Shown piece after piece: positions 1 to 9,346 of a DNA stretch of 11,754 nt (positions are counted from its first letter, which is position 1; every line of letters begins with the position of its first letter). Source of the DNA: Smittium culicis (Eukaryota; Kickxellomycota; Harpellomycetes; Harpellales; Legeriomycetaceae); NCBI GenBank assembly GCA_001970855.1, contig LSSN01003403.1, positions 1-11,754 of the forward strand, given 5' to 3'. The translations under genes and the position numbers were made by a program. A model generated the notes under the pieces. It had not been told where the DNA came from, did not search any database, and saw nothing but the letters and a program-made list of their open reading frames with translations.

Positions 1-670
1 TTAACAAAATCCGATTTTTTCTTATACATATAATTTATATTTATAGTTTTTTTTCTCATTTAATTAAGAAATTGAGTGTTTTTTTAAACAAAAGTTTTCT
101 AATTTATAATGGGATATATTATAAGTATATTTTTTAATTATTACTATTAATACTCATCTATTTGAAGAAATTTAACACTAGGAATATATAGCTTAATATA
201 CATTCAGAAATTTTCAAACTCCAAAATCTTTATAAATATAAGGTAAAATCATTTAATATGGATTATAGGGATTTTTTTACAAATTAATAGAGTTATAATC
301 ACATAAATTTTTTTATTAATAAAAAAGATTATTGTTATATAACTTGTATTAAACTTTATAAGATAGATAGCTCATTTGTAAGGTTTGTAAAAAACAGACC
401 TCAATAATCATAAGTTCTATTTCTCTTAGAAAATTTTTTGATGAGGAACCCAATAAGATTATAGAATAAAACATTTTATTTCTTATATACTATTTACTTT
501 TTTTTACACCCTTACTAAATATAATTGGTTATATCCATGGTGCTCACTCTATCTACTTTATCTTATTAATTCAACTTTTTTTGAACTTGATAAGAGATAC
601 ATTTTGGTATGATATCGATATCTTTAGATAAAGTAAGCTATTGAAGTAAATTATAAGTTCCTAAGATTGG
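1..670. other. AT-rich intergenic spacer, no gene
   Basis: No coding region is visible on either strand; the sequence is dominated by A and T tracts. Small structures can be seen. Bases 381-401 can form an 8-bp hairpin with one G-U pair and a five-A loop. TACTTTATCT at 554-563 has its inverted copy at 626-635. GATATCGATATC at 611-622 is a perfect 12-bp palindrome. These are short and of a kind expected by chance in such DNA. Any 5' untranslated region of the downstream retroelement would lie here, but I see no sign of its boundary. Confidence 0.6.
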
Positions 671-689
671 TGCAATGTTTAGTTAGCCA

Positions 690-1476
690 TAAGAGGAGAT
701 AAAGTACAATAATTGCCGAATTTAAAAGTCAGATAGAGCAAAGTATCAAACACTGGCACTCCATGAAACTTACTTACCAAAAAAAAACTTATTTTTTTCA
801 CATATCAGGATACACCTGTATAGAAGCGAAAGCCGATAACTCCAAAGATGGCACCAGCCTACTTCTGGCAGTAAAAAATAATATTGGACTGAATTTAAGC
901 GAATTTAAATCTGCGGCAACATGGCTATCTGGAATAGTCTCCGGGCGCACCAAAAATGGTGATAAATTCACGCTTTTGGTCATAAATGTGCACTTCCCAA
1001 ACGCTGGAATTCGCAAAAAGCGGGCGATTTCCGAGCTTTTGGACAACTTTAAAAAATGTAATAAAAAATTTAAAAAACACATACTGCTGGGGGACTACAA
1101 TATGCAAATCCCGACCTCAAAAAAGTTTACTCTGAAGCTTGGAACTGGGTTCCAACATGCAAAAGTGACCAAATCGATTGGGTCGAGGTAAAATAAGAGT
1201 ACAGTGGGCCGAATGATCGACCACATATACTATGCTGGGCTCAGCAGCCACCCAAACCGGTGCACAGCGAACCGGTTTTTAGACCTCTCCGACCACATGC
1301 CGATCACCGTGAAGTGGACTTTCGACGCTCTCGAGGTACCGGCAAAAAAATTGAAAATCAACGCGAAAAAATTATTATTGGCTGAAAATAATTTCGTCAG
1401 CCATAACCGATTTACAGTGCTAGCCGAAACAGAAATGGGCCTAAATGAGCTTTGCGCTGGCCTAATCGACACCGTT
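690..1476 (+). pseudogene. Retrotransposon EEP endonuclease domain, broken
   Basis: This is the apurinic-endonuclease-like (EEP fold) domain that nicks target DNA for the LINE. Seen directly: LHET at 759-770 in frame 3, matching the family's LQET with the metal-binding Glu; HISGYTC from 799 in frame 1; LLGDYNM around 1084-1104; IDHIYY at 1216-1233; and LSDHMPI at 1285-1305, the terminal SDH motif. The Glu, GDxN, DHI and SDH signatures are therefore all still encoded. The first motif sits in a different frame from the rest. The change falls in the A9 tract at 779-787 or the T7 tract at 792-798. A TAA at 1189-1191 interrupts the domain just before the DHI motif, at a place where relatives commonly have an aromatic residue. 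Upstream of 759 similarity fades, with a further TAA at 723-725. The ATG at 763 is incidental and not the original start. Confidence 0.85.
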
Positions 1477-1899
1477 TGAATCAATATGCTCGGCTCGGTG
1501 CGCTGGATGCGCCTGACGAAACCATAAAAACTGTGCTGTCAAAGAACACCCTCAAAAAAATAAATAAGCGACGAAAAAAAATTTAAAAAATTGACGAAGA
1601 ATAATTTCCCAATCAGCGAATACATCAATATCAAATCGAGTGCAAATCGATCAATTAAGGCCGATAGAAAAGCCCAGCACGCCAAAAGTATAAAAAAAAT
1701 CGCCGATCAGATTCTAAACAACGATTCGAAATGCTATTGGCGTTATATCAAATCTTACACTGGGAAATCGTTCCAAAGCATCGCCAACGGCCCAGTGTAC
1801 GACAAAAATAAAAATTTAATTACTGAAAAACACGAAAAAATAAAAATTTGGGCAAACCACTTTGGTGAACTTGCCAAAGACGCTACTGGAAACAGCTGA
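1473..1899 (+). pseudogene. Linker between endonuclease and RT, frameshifted
   Basis: This is the lysine-rich connecting region of the LINE polyprotein. Reading continues from frame 1 into frame 3 at about 1473 (RLNQYARLGALDAPDETIK and onward). It returns to frame 1 at the A8 run 1574-1581, continuing as KKFKKLTKNNFP and WRYIKSYTGKS. The two shifts compensate each other. The latter part (about 1735-1896) has the Trp-rich, PVYD and WANHFGELAKDATGNS pattern seen ahead of the RT in related elements. It ends at a TGA (1897-1899) that is followed by more open sequence in the same frame, so this stop is a lesion and not the original end. No catalytic function is expected for this segment. Confidence 0.7.
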
Positions 1900-3606
1900 T
1901 GTTCCAATAAGTGGGAAAATCTTATTAATACGGACAATGACTATTACCCAGAGTGTGATAGCACTATATTATGGTCAGATATTACAGATGCGCTTCGTGA
2001 TACACCTAACAAAAAAGCTCCGAGAGCTGATGGTGTGCCATCTGAGGTATGGAAACTGGTGATGGCCGAGCCATCACCCACATCAAGCCTAGCTAAATTA
2101 ATAAATAAAATCATCAATATTATGTATGATACTGGAAATATACCCCAGTGCCTAGAAACTTCAGTGGTGGCCCCAGTACCTAAAAAAGGTGACCTGAAGG
2201 ACCCCGATAACTACCGAGGGATATCACTGATACCAACACTGGCAAAACTGGTGGCCAAAATTGTGGCCACCAAACTCACCAAAATCGAAGCGAAATAACA
2301 AATACTGGTAAAAGAGCAAGCTGGATTTCGGAATTTCGAAGAGTGTGCGGGCCAAGCGACCACTCTATACGAAATTGTACGCCGACGGAAAATTCAGAAC
2401 AAGGAAACATGGCTGTGCTATATCAACTATAGCAAGGCCTAAGACTTGTTCACCCACATGGCCCTACTGCATAAACTGCGATCAGTAGGCATTGAGGGCA
2501 AACTTCTCAATATGATCAAGGGCATGTATGATGCCCCGAAAATCGCAGTTAGAGTTGGAAATGAAGTTTCCAACTCCACCGAATACCTCTGTGGAGTGCG
2601 GCAAGGGTGCCCAGTATCGCTGATACTTTTCGATGTATTTATTAATGATATATTCAAGGGCGCACCAGGTATGTTTTTTCCTGGGCTTACCTCGCGCATA
2701 CCTGGACTATTGTTTGCCGACGATGCCGTGCTATTTGCAGAATCGTCAGCCGAGCTACAAGATGCACTGGATACCATAACCGAATGGTCGGACACTTGGG
2801 AAATGGCTGTGAATGCCTCCAAGTGCGGGATAATGACTATAAGCGGGGAGTTGACCACTAATATGACCCTACAGGGCCAAAAAGTCGACTCCACCGATCA
2901 GTACACCTACTTGGGCTATATTATGAATAGCAAGTGGGATGTATCTGGGACCATCAATAACAACAAGAACAAGGTCAGGAAGGCTGTATACGCTGCATAC
3001 AGCTTTCTGAGACGGTCTGATGTGCTGACAACACTAAAAATAAAGTTCATCAATTCGGTTCTGATGCCGATTGGATGTTACGGTGGGGAGACATTTGGCA
3101 TGAGCGAAGCCAGATGCAAGCCCATACAGTCAGAAATCGACAAGGCAATCCGACTGGTTGCCAATGTCGGAATATCTGCGGCCATGGAGCGCATCAGGGA
3201 TGAACTGGGCATAGCCTCAGTGTTCATTCGTATCAGCACAGCCCGTGAGCGTGCATATCACAAATGTACAACCTCAAAAACATCGATCGCCGACCTCATC
3301 AAGGCACCGATGAAGGCCCGGATGGCCACCTGGGTGACCGGGAGCGCCCGGTGGATCAAAAAATTTTGCACTCATGATTCAAATGGTCAGACTATAATCA
3401 CGATAGTCGACCGGAAATGACGAAATAACCGGTCTGTCATCCATCGGTGGACGGTGGACAGGAAAATCGGCAAAAAAGGCAACTGGGTTGACCTTCAAGC
3501 AATGTATCCGGACCTGAAGCTGGGCCTTCAGGACATTGGGAAAATGCGTATGGTCACATTCCGGACTGCCCAGCGCCTGTCGAACATGAAAATCGTCGAC
3601 CAGTTC
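1900..3606 (+). pseudogene. LINE reverse transcriptase domain, inactivated
   Basis: This is the RT domain, palm through thumb, all in one frame but crossed by stops at 2296 (TAA), 2440 (TAA) and 3418 (TGA). Landmarks in order: APVPKKGD then NYRGISL (2209-2229), EQAGFR (2314-2331), motif A YINYSKA-stop-D (2422-2445), motif B RQGCPVSL (2599-2622), motif C FADD (2713-2724), YLGY (2908-2919) and YGGE (3079-3090). Motif C keeps both catalytic Asp residues. In motif A the first Asp, a metal ligand in all RTs, is Asn (AAC at 2425-2427), and the aromatic residue before the second Asp is the TAA at 2440. Motif B has SL where LINEs usually have SP. The longest uninterrupted piece, 2443-3417, could yield at most a fragment lacking motif A. 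The assignment as a non-LTR RT is secure; the clade is not determined. Confidence 0.92.
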
Positions 3607-3829
3607 TGAAAATATAAATTATCTTTCGAATTTCAACGAAGCCCGATTGGGGATAGTTGGTAATCATCTTGTGGGGGAGTCTAAAAAATCTTTGGACTAG
3701 CTTCTATTTAGTACAGCTAATCAATATTTTGAGCCCGAAACTTCAGAATTTTTCAACGGCTTCAGCGTTCCAAGAAATTTTGATCTTTTATGTATAAATA
3801 AATATCCAATCTCCTTAACTTATTCATAG
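3607..3829 (+). pseudogene. Possible eroded C-terminal tail of the LINE ORF
   Basis: After the TGA at 3607-3609, frame 1 continues with KYKLSFEFQRSPIGDSW. Frame 2 then takes over with NHLVGESKKSLD (from 3662), a TAG at 3698, and an open stretch to the TAG at 3827. Related elements have a CCHC zinc knuckle (Cys-x2-Cys, then His-x4-Cys) at this point. Here a His (3665) is followed four residues later by Ser encoded by TCT (3680), one base from Cys. The first Cys pair is not visible. I infer a decayed zinc knuckle with a frame change near 3655-3663. Alternatively the element is truncated at about 3606 and this is unrelated sequence. G+C falls towards the flanking level from about 3700 onward. 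Confidence 0.35.
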
Positions 3830-4759
3830 TAGCAATTAAGCTTTTAGAGTAGCGATTGAGGAATAGGAAAAATTTATTATTTTATTAACACATTGAAAAT
3901 TTTTTTATGAGATTTTTTTACTTTTGTATTATGTTTAATAAATTCTCGAGGCAAGTAAAATGAATTTAAATATACTAATTTATCAGTTTTATATTATTTT
4001 AATATATTAGTTTTTTTGGTAACTTGTATTTTCTATGGTTGTTTATTTTTTTTTTTTAACTGAATCTTTTTATAAAATTTAAAACATTTTATACATTTTT
4101 TTATATCATTAATTTTACATCAAAATAATATTTATATGTAAAGATAGTATTTTATAACGATATATACTTAAAATAATATACTGAATTTATGATCTTTGAA
4201 CTAGAAATTAAATTTAATAATTATAAAGTCCATAATAACAAAATAAAATATTAAAATTATAATTATATCAAATTATTTATAATTTAATTAGTAATATTTT
4301 TAAAAAATATGTCAACCTCTTTTCATCACTCAGATAGGTATGTCTTGCGGTTTTTATTATAATACTTAAAAAATAATGTTATATTATATATGTAATCTTC
4401 TAAGTCACCTAAATAATAGAGTCATTTCAGATAAATTATAAGTTAGCTGAACTTGATGAGTATATTGAGAAGTGAGGGTAATATTATATTGATATTTGAA
4501 GGTTTAAAGATTGTGCTTTTTGAACTTCGAAATTTTTATTACCTTTTATGTAGTTTATTTTATACTAAATTTTAACAAAAAAATGATATATTACACAAAT
4601 AAAATTTTATTTGATATATATTTTTTTCATAGTAGGACTTCAAATTTTAAGCTTTTATGATAGTAATACTTTAAAAATTATAAAATGTGTAATATGAAAT
4701 TATATTAATAATAATCAGTAATATTAATATTAATTTTTATTTTTATTATGGTTGTTTTT

Positions 4760-4783
4760 AGTGAAATTATCTGCAATTTCACT
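4760..4783. repeat. Perfect 9-bp hairpin
   Basis: AGTGAAATT (4760-4768) and AATTTCACT (4775-4783) are exact inverted copies around a 6-base loop ATCTGC. No gene adjoins it, so no terminator or regulatory role can be assigned. Confidence 0.6.
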
Positions 4784-5623
4784 GCATCTATGAGTTCTCA
4801 ACTTATAATATAAGTGTTTAAATATTTAGTCGATTTTTTAATTTTTTTCATTATTTAAATCTTTCTGATTTTTATATACTATATGCTACTTTAAATAATT
4901 TATACAATTATCTTATTTCTATAAAAACATTCTAATTAGTAAAGATTGAATTTCCAGTTAATTTTTAACTCATAAATATACTTTGAAAAATGCACTTTAA
5001 GAGCTGAAAGTAATTATTAAAATTAAAAAATTCAATATTTTCTAGATTTCGCGAAATATCACCTACCAATTTTTTTTGCGTGAAATAAATTTCAAGATAA
5101 ATTTTATTTATTCAATTTTTGTTTAATTTCTGCTGCTTGATTCTACTGATTATTTTGATGAGCCTACTAAAAAATGTATTTTATGTATTTGAGGTATATA
5201 AATTTAACACATTTGGCTTTTTTTGAGAATCTGTGTTTATATCGAGAATTTTTTTTCGTATTTTTTTCTAATATTTACTATAAATTATAATGAATTTGGG
5301 TTTAACGTTGTTATAATTTTATAAATTATACAGGATGAGATATATATAAATAATGATATAATAACTAATTTTAATTTAATTTATTTGCATCTAAAAGTAT
5401 AAGTACAAATTTCATTTTATCTCTGGATTTTAATAAATGAAAAATAATAAGTCTTTTTATAAATGTAAATATATAATTCATAATTTAGTAGTACTAATTT
5501 ACATTATTTATTCAAATACAACTACTTACAAAATTTGAATAAAAATAAAAATTTTCATTCAATAATTAAAAAATAATATAATATTTAATCAATTTTGTTA
5601 TTACATTGTTTATCAATTAATCT

Positions 5624-5643
5624 TAGAATTCTATAGAATTCTA
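5624..5643. repeat. Perfect 20-bp palindrome, tandem TAGAATTCTA
   Basis: TAGAATTCTA occurs twice head to tail with no spacer. Each 10-bp unit is itself self-complementary, so the 20 bases form a perfect palindrome that can also pair unit to unit. It lies in gene-free AT-rich DNA. Confidence 0.8.
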
Positions 5644-5879
5644 TAACCAGAATAATTCATATTTTTCATTTCCAATAAAAGCTGTAAATATTATTTTTGT
5701 TTTTGAATAGTATATTTATCGCTAAAATTTATGTAGTTATTTATTATGTATCTACTGTACTGTAATTTCGCTATTATAATTTATTTAAATAGTTATATTA
5801 TTTATTATAATGCCATTGATATAAAATAAACCAATATATATCCTTGAAAAAAAAACCATTTATAAATTTGAATTATTTT

Positions 5880-6200
5880 GTGAAATATCTGCGAGCTGGC
5901 GAAATTATGCAAGTATGCCGCTCTATTTACAGCCTCCTGTTGCCTATTTTTGTATAGGTGAGCTGAACTTGCGTTATGAATTAAATATATTTCACTACAT
6001 TCCTATTAACTTGAATTAATTGGCGAGGGTATGCATGAGGTCAAGCATCTACGCAGAACCATTCATGCAAATATTAATAAAGAAAAAAAAAATAGCTATT
6101 TGATTTGTGAAATTTTAGCTCAAGAAGCGTTAGGCCTTGGATAAGTTACTTATAAGCTGCACTGCAACTATAGTTATAGGAGGCGGTTCAGTTTTTTTTT
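5880..6200. other. GC-richer island, unidentified
   Basis: This stretch stands out from its surroundings by base composition, with sequence such as GCGAGCTGGCGAAATTATGC at 5891 and GGCGAGGGTATGCATGAGG at 6021-6039. On the plus strand a frame is open from about 5843 to the TAA at 6017-6019, with residues such as WRNYASMPLY. On the minus strand another frame is open over much of the same bases, with residues such as YKNRQQEAVNRAAYLHNF. I recognise neither. No tRNA, 5S rRNA or spliceosomal RNA pattern is apparent. It may be an eroded repeat, an exon of an unseen gene, or a structural RNA. Confidence 0.3.
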
Positions 6201-7130
6201 TAAACAAAAAATTCCATGTAAATCAATTTTTGAGTATAATCGTTGTTACTTTTATATAGGAAGTCAAGCGAAAAAAATAAAACAAGATAAAATAATATTA
6301 CTTTTAAGAATCTGAATTTTGCATGTTTAACTGCAAAGTAAATACTGATTCAAATGAAAATACATCCAAACCAGGCAATCCTGTGATTATCAGCCTTTAT
6401 TATTCAACAGTAGGAATAATCAAATATAATTATATCCATAATAAAAATAATAATAAACATTTTTCAAATAATCAACTGACTCAAAGATTTTTAGGCCTTC
6501 AAATACAAATTTGAGAGGATTTATGAAAAAATAGATTTAATTTTATTCATTAAACTACAAAGAATTCTTCTTGGCAGTGATTATATTATTGGCCTAAAAT
6601 TCTAATGAAAATATGTTGGAATAACCATACATCATTCATGCTAAAATAAAATAAAAAAAATTACAGTATCTTAAATTTCCAGCTGCACTATCATATTTTG
6701 CTTAAATTATTGACATTGCTTTATAGTATATTTTTACTTTAAATATTATTTTAAATTTCAATTTTGTTGAAAATATTATAAGAATTAAAATTTATAAAAT
6801 TTAGTTGAAAATGTTGTAAAATGTTAAAAAAATAGCAACATTCTTCGTTCTTTCAAAATGTGTTTCTTTTATAGTTTTTTATTATGACTATGCTTGTCTT
6901 AAAATTTTTAATTTAATTATTGATAGTTATTAATTTCCAATATAATTTATAGGAATTATCTTAATTTAAAACGTAATTTGATAATAATTATTATTATTTA
7001 TTAATTTTGTACATTTATACAGCACTAATAAAGCATATTTTATCCAATTTAACCTGGTAATACGGTTTATATCTAATCAAATAAACTTTGTATAATGGAA
7101 TTTAAAACAATAATAGATGTATTTATGTAT
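6201..7130. other. AT-rich spacer, no supported gene
   Basis: The only ATG-started frame of note is 63 codons at 6323-6514 on the plus strand. It is Asn, Ile and Tyr rich, as AT-rich noncoding DNA tends to give, and has no recognised domain, so it is not called as a gene. Nothing else is seen apart from homopolymer and AT runs. Confidence 0.55.
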
Positions 7131-7195
7131 AATAGCTTTTTTTTTATTTCAGATAATTAATTAAATATAAACTAAAAAAATAAAAAAAAGCTATT
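7131..7195. repeat. Inverted repeat with T/A-tract arms
   Basis: AATAGC, nine T, ATTT (7131-7149) is matched by its inverse, AAAT, eight A, GCTATT (7178-7195). The arms are identical except for one base in the homopolymer, and the loop is 28 bases. The loop contains a further small palindrome, TAATTAATTA, around 7154-7163. It could be a cruciform-forming site or the end of a small degraded element; no terminal duplications or coding sequence support the latter. Confidence 0.6.
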
Positions 7196-7250
7196 AAAAA
7201 TTATTAAAAACTATTAAAAAGCTAAAAAATTTAAAAACTATTTAAAAAGT
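7182..7250. repeat. Phased A-tract array (CTATTAAAAA-like, ~10-bp period)
   Basis: Units of the type (C/T)TATTAAAAA follow each other at about 7191-7200, 7201-7210 and 7211-7220. They then degrade into GCTAAAAAAT, TTAAAAACTA and TTTAAAAAGT up to 7250, followed by a long T run. The A-tracts are centred near 7198, 7208, 7218, 7227, 7235 and 7246, which is close to the helical repeat. Such phasing is known to give intrinsically curved DNA. Confidence 0.65.
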
Positions 7251-7256
7251 TTTTTT

Positions 7257-7550
7257 TTTTCTCTACTGATCACTTTCCGCCGCTCTAGCAGCTCTATATC
7301 TACTGGAAATTGGTTCATAGAGTTAAGTATAATAGAATTATATTATTATATTTAAAATTAGTAAATATTGCGTTGAAATCAATAAAATTTGCGAATATTC
7401 CCATTTTTAAGATTCGATTTTATCCTAAATGTTGAGATAACAGCAATATATCTTGTAAAACGTGCTGAGGATAAATACATTATTATAATAGAGTAGGTGC
7501 ACCGGGCAACTTATAAAAATTCCCGTATGGTACGTTGGAGATAGACATCG
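7257..7550. other. Two GC-richer patches, unidentified
   Basis: Patches at 7261-7318 (containing CTTTCCGCCGCTCTAGCAGC) and 7491-7550 (containing GTGCACCGGGCAAC) stand out from the AT-rich surroundings. On the minus strand each holds a very short open frame. One starts at the ATG at 7318-7316 and contains ELLERRK. The other runs from 7548 to 7483 and contains NVPYGNFYKLPG. They are too short to call. They may be remnants of genes or elements. Confidence 0.25.
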
Positions 7551-9215
7551 AGAAATTTTTTTTAAATTTAACTAATAAAATTTTTTAATTAATTTGACTG
7601 TTTTTTTTAATTTATAAAATCAATTTTTTTGAAATAAAAACTAAATATTCTTATTTTGTTTAAATATTATAATGCAAATAGTTATAAATTATCTTAGCAA
7701 ATTGCTTTTGATATCTTTAGGAAAAAAATTTTAATAAAAATAAAAAAATAACCAAAATGGTAATCGATTTGTTTTTCGTACAAAAAAGATAATTTTTTAA
7801 GTGGTTTATTTACTAAAACCTAATTATATGTAATTTTAATAAATATATATATATAAGCGATTGATTCTAGCTATTGATCTTTAAATTTTATATTGATTAT
7901 ATTGATTTTATAATTTAATACAAATTGCACAAAAAAAGATATTTTATAAATTATAAGATTTTAATTCAATGTTTATATTTGTGAACATTAGAAAATACAC
8001 TTTCTTTAACAAAAAATGCATTAGTATAAAAAAATTTGATACATTGAGAAAATAATTAAAAGAAATAAAAAATGACAACATAAACTAAAATAGAAATTTC
8101 TTACCAAAAATATAGAAGAGCTGTAAATAAGATAGTACATTGGATTGATTTAACATGGAATTTGATTTTAAAAAAACTTTTTTTAAATATAACTGTTTTT
8201 TGGATAATAATATATACAAAGAATCGATGTTTTCTTATTTATTATCTTGATAATGATATTTCACGGTCTATATCTTGGTAACAGTTATAATCATTACTTC
8301 TCTTATAATTTTAAAGTTTCTAAATTAATAGACCTATATTTTGTAACAAATTTTCTTCTATATATCGAAATTAGAAATCTTATACAACGAAATATGAATA
8401 ATTTTTTTTATCAATTACCTATATCGATTGGGTTTTAAACTTTTATAAATCATACTAAAAAGTCTTGCAATTTTCTTATCCTTTTTGCCTTGTAAAGAAC
8501 TAGTTTATAGCCTTTAAATAAGTTAAATTACATCGTTGATTAAAGTCATAAAATATTAAGTTTGGAAGTTTTTTTGTTCATGAAACTCTAGATTTTTGAT
8601 AAAGTAAATATTTATAACTCGGTATTAAAAAAATAAAATACAGAAAATCCCTGCTAAAATCTATGAATAATACAATTGCTGAATAAAAGAATTAAAATTT
8701 TACAAACATTGTGTTAGTTTAATTCAGTCAACAAAGCATTAATTTTTGGTACAAAACTTCAGAATACTAGAACTAAACTTCAAAATATTATTTAGGCACT
8801 TTAAAAGATCATTAAATATCATGAAATTTTCTAATATAAATCGCCAGAATTTTTCGCGATTAAAAATATGAATATAGTTTCATTTATCCGATATAAATAA
8901 ACTCTCGTATTTAGATGCTAAATATCCACAGAAAATATTCAGTATTTGCTGCATGGGAATCTAGGAATAGTTTGAACTAAAATTTTAGAAACTTGTAGCC
9001 ATGTTAGCAATGTTAAAAATTGTGATTTAACCAAAAATATTAGTAAAAGATATTTTTTGAATTATTTATATAATAGTCTTAGTTGTAATATAATTTTTAG
9101 GCTTATAATATTTAATAGATTTTTTTGTTTACTGATTAGATGCAATTGAAAAACCGCCAAATCTTGTAATAAAACATTGAGCAGATTAAGTATGGTATAC
9201 AAATCAGTAATTTGG
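7551..9215. other. AT-rich spacer, no gene
   Basis: No supported coding sequence. A 63-codon plus-strand frame at 8247-8438 is rich in Phe, Ile, Leu, Asn and Tyr, as expected of AT-rich DNA by chance, and is not called. There is a short (AT)n run at about 7843-7855. Nothing else is recognised. Confidence 0.6.
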
Positions 9216-9225
9216 TTTATTTATT
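9216..9225 (-). terminator. Candidate polyadenylation signal of the esterase gene
   Basis: TTTATTTATT on the plus strand reads AATAAATAAA on the minus strand, giving two overlapping copies of the canonical AATAAA. It lies about 133 bases downstream of the stop codon of the minus-strand esterase gene, a plausible 3' UTR length. In such AT-rich DNA the hexamer also arises often by chance. Confidence 0.35.
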
Positions 9226-9346
9226 TTTACAGAGAAGAACATTTAGTGAAATGTAAAAAATTTCTAGTCGCGCATAAACATTTTATACTGAAGTATCACT
9301 CAACAGCAATAAAATAGTGTAGTTAAAAGTGTGGAAAATGAATTAG

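Larger units (their letters stand above)
671..3829 (+). mobile_element. Decayed LINE-type (non-LTR) retrotransposon
   Basis: This is a relic of a single-ORF non-LTR retrotransposon with the order endonuclease, linker, reverse transcriptase, C-terminal tail. Such elements nick the target with an EEP endonuclease and copy their RNA onto it by target-primed reverse transcription. Similarity starts near 671-700, close to the endonuclease N-terminus, and is firm to 3606. A weaker tail runs to about 3690 and possibly 3829. No LTRs, integrase, RNase H motif or poly(A) tail are seen. Base composition differs sharply from the surroundings: 27 G/C in 60 bases at 2461-2520 and 30 in 60 at 3241-3300, against 8 in 60 at 5461-5520. 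In-frame stops lie at 1189, 1897, 2296, 2440, 3418 and 3607. Frame changes lie near 779-798, 1471-1478, 1574-1581 and 3655-3663. The copy cannot make a full protein. The 3' boundary is uncertain. Confidence 0.9.
3830..5842. other. AT-rich spacer, no gene
   Basis: About 2 kb of DNA at roughly 15-22% G+C. There is no open frame with coding character and no RNA gene signature. I looked for tRNA T-arm sequences on both strands and found none that fold. It contains many A, T and AT-only runs. The hairpin at 4760-4783 and the palindrome at 5624-5643 are listed separately. Confidence 0.6.

Noticed and set aside
798..1107. Minus-strand ORFs opposite the endonuclease
   Set aside because: They are antisense to the recognised EEP motifs and show no domain of their own.
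1189..2442. Reassigned genetic code with TAA read as Tyr
   Set aside because: The same element also has frameshifts and a lost catalytic Asp, so ordinary decay explains the stops. The intact esterase gene uses only TAT/TAC for Tyr and has no internal TAA.
2439..2894. 151-codon minus-strand ORF opposite the RT
   Set aside because: It overlaps RT motifs B and C, which are clear on the plus strand; it is a shadow frame.
5880..6200. tRNA, 5S rRNA or spliceosomal RNA gene
   Set aside because: No T-arm GTTCRA sequence with pairing stems and no recognisable U-RNA or 5S core sequence on either strand.
6323..6514. 63-codon plus-strand ORF starting MFNCKVN
   Set aside because: Short, Asn/Ile/Tyr rich, no domain, in AT-rich spacer; typical of chance frames.
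8247..8438. 63-codon plus-strand ORF starting MIMIFHG
   Set aside because: Composition follows the AT content (Phe, Ile, Leu, Asn, Tyr); the hydrophobic look is a by-product, with no recognised membrane-protein pattern.
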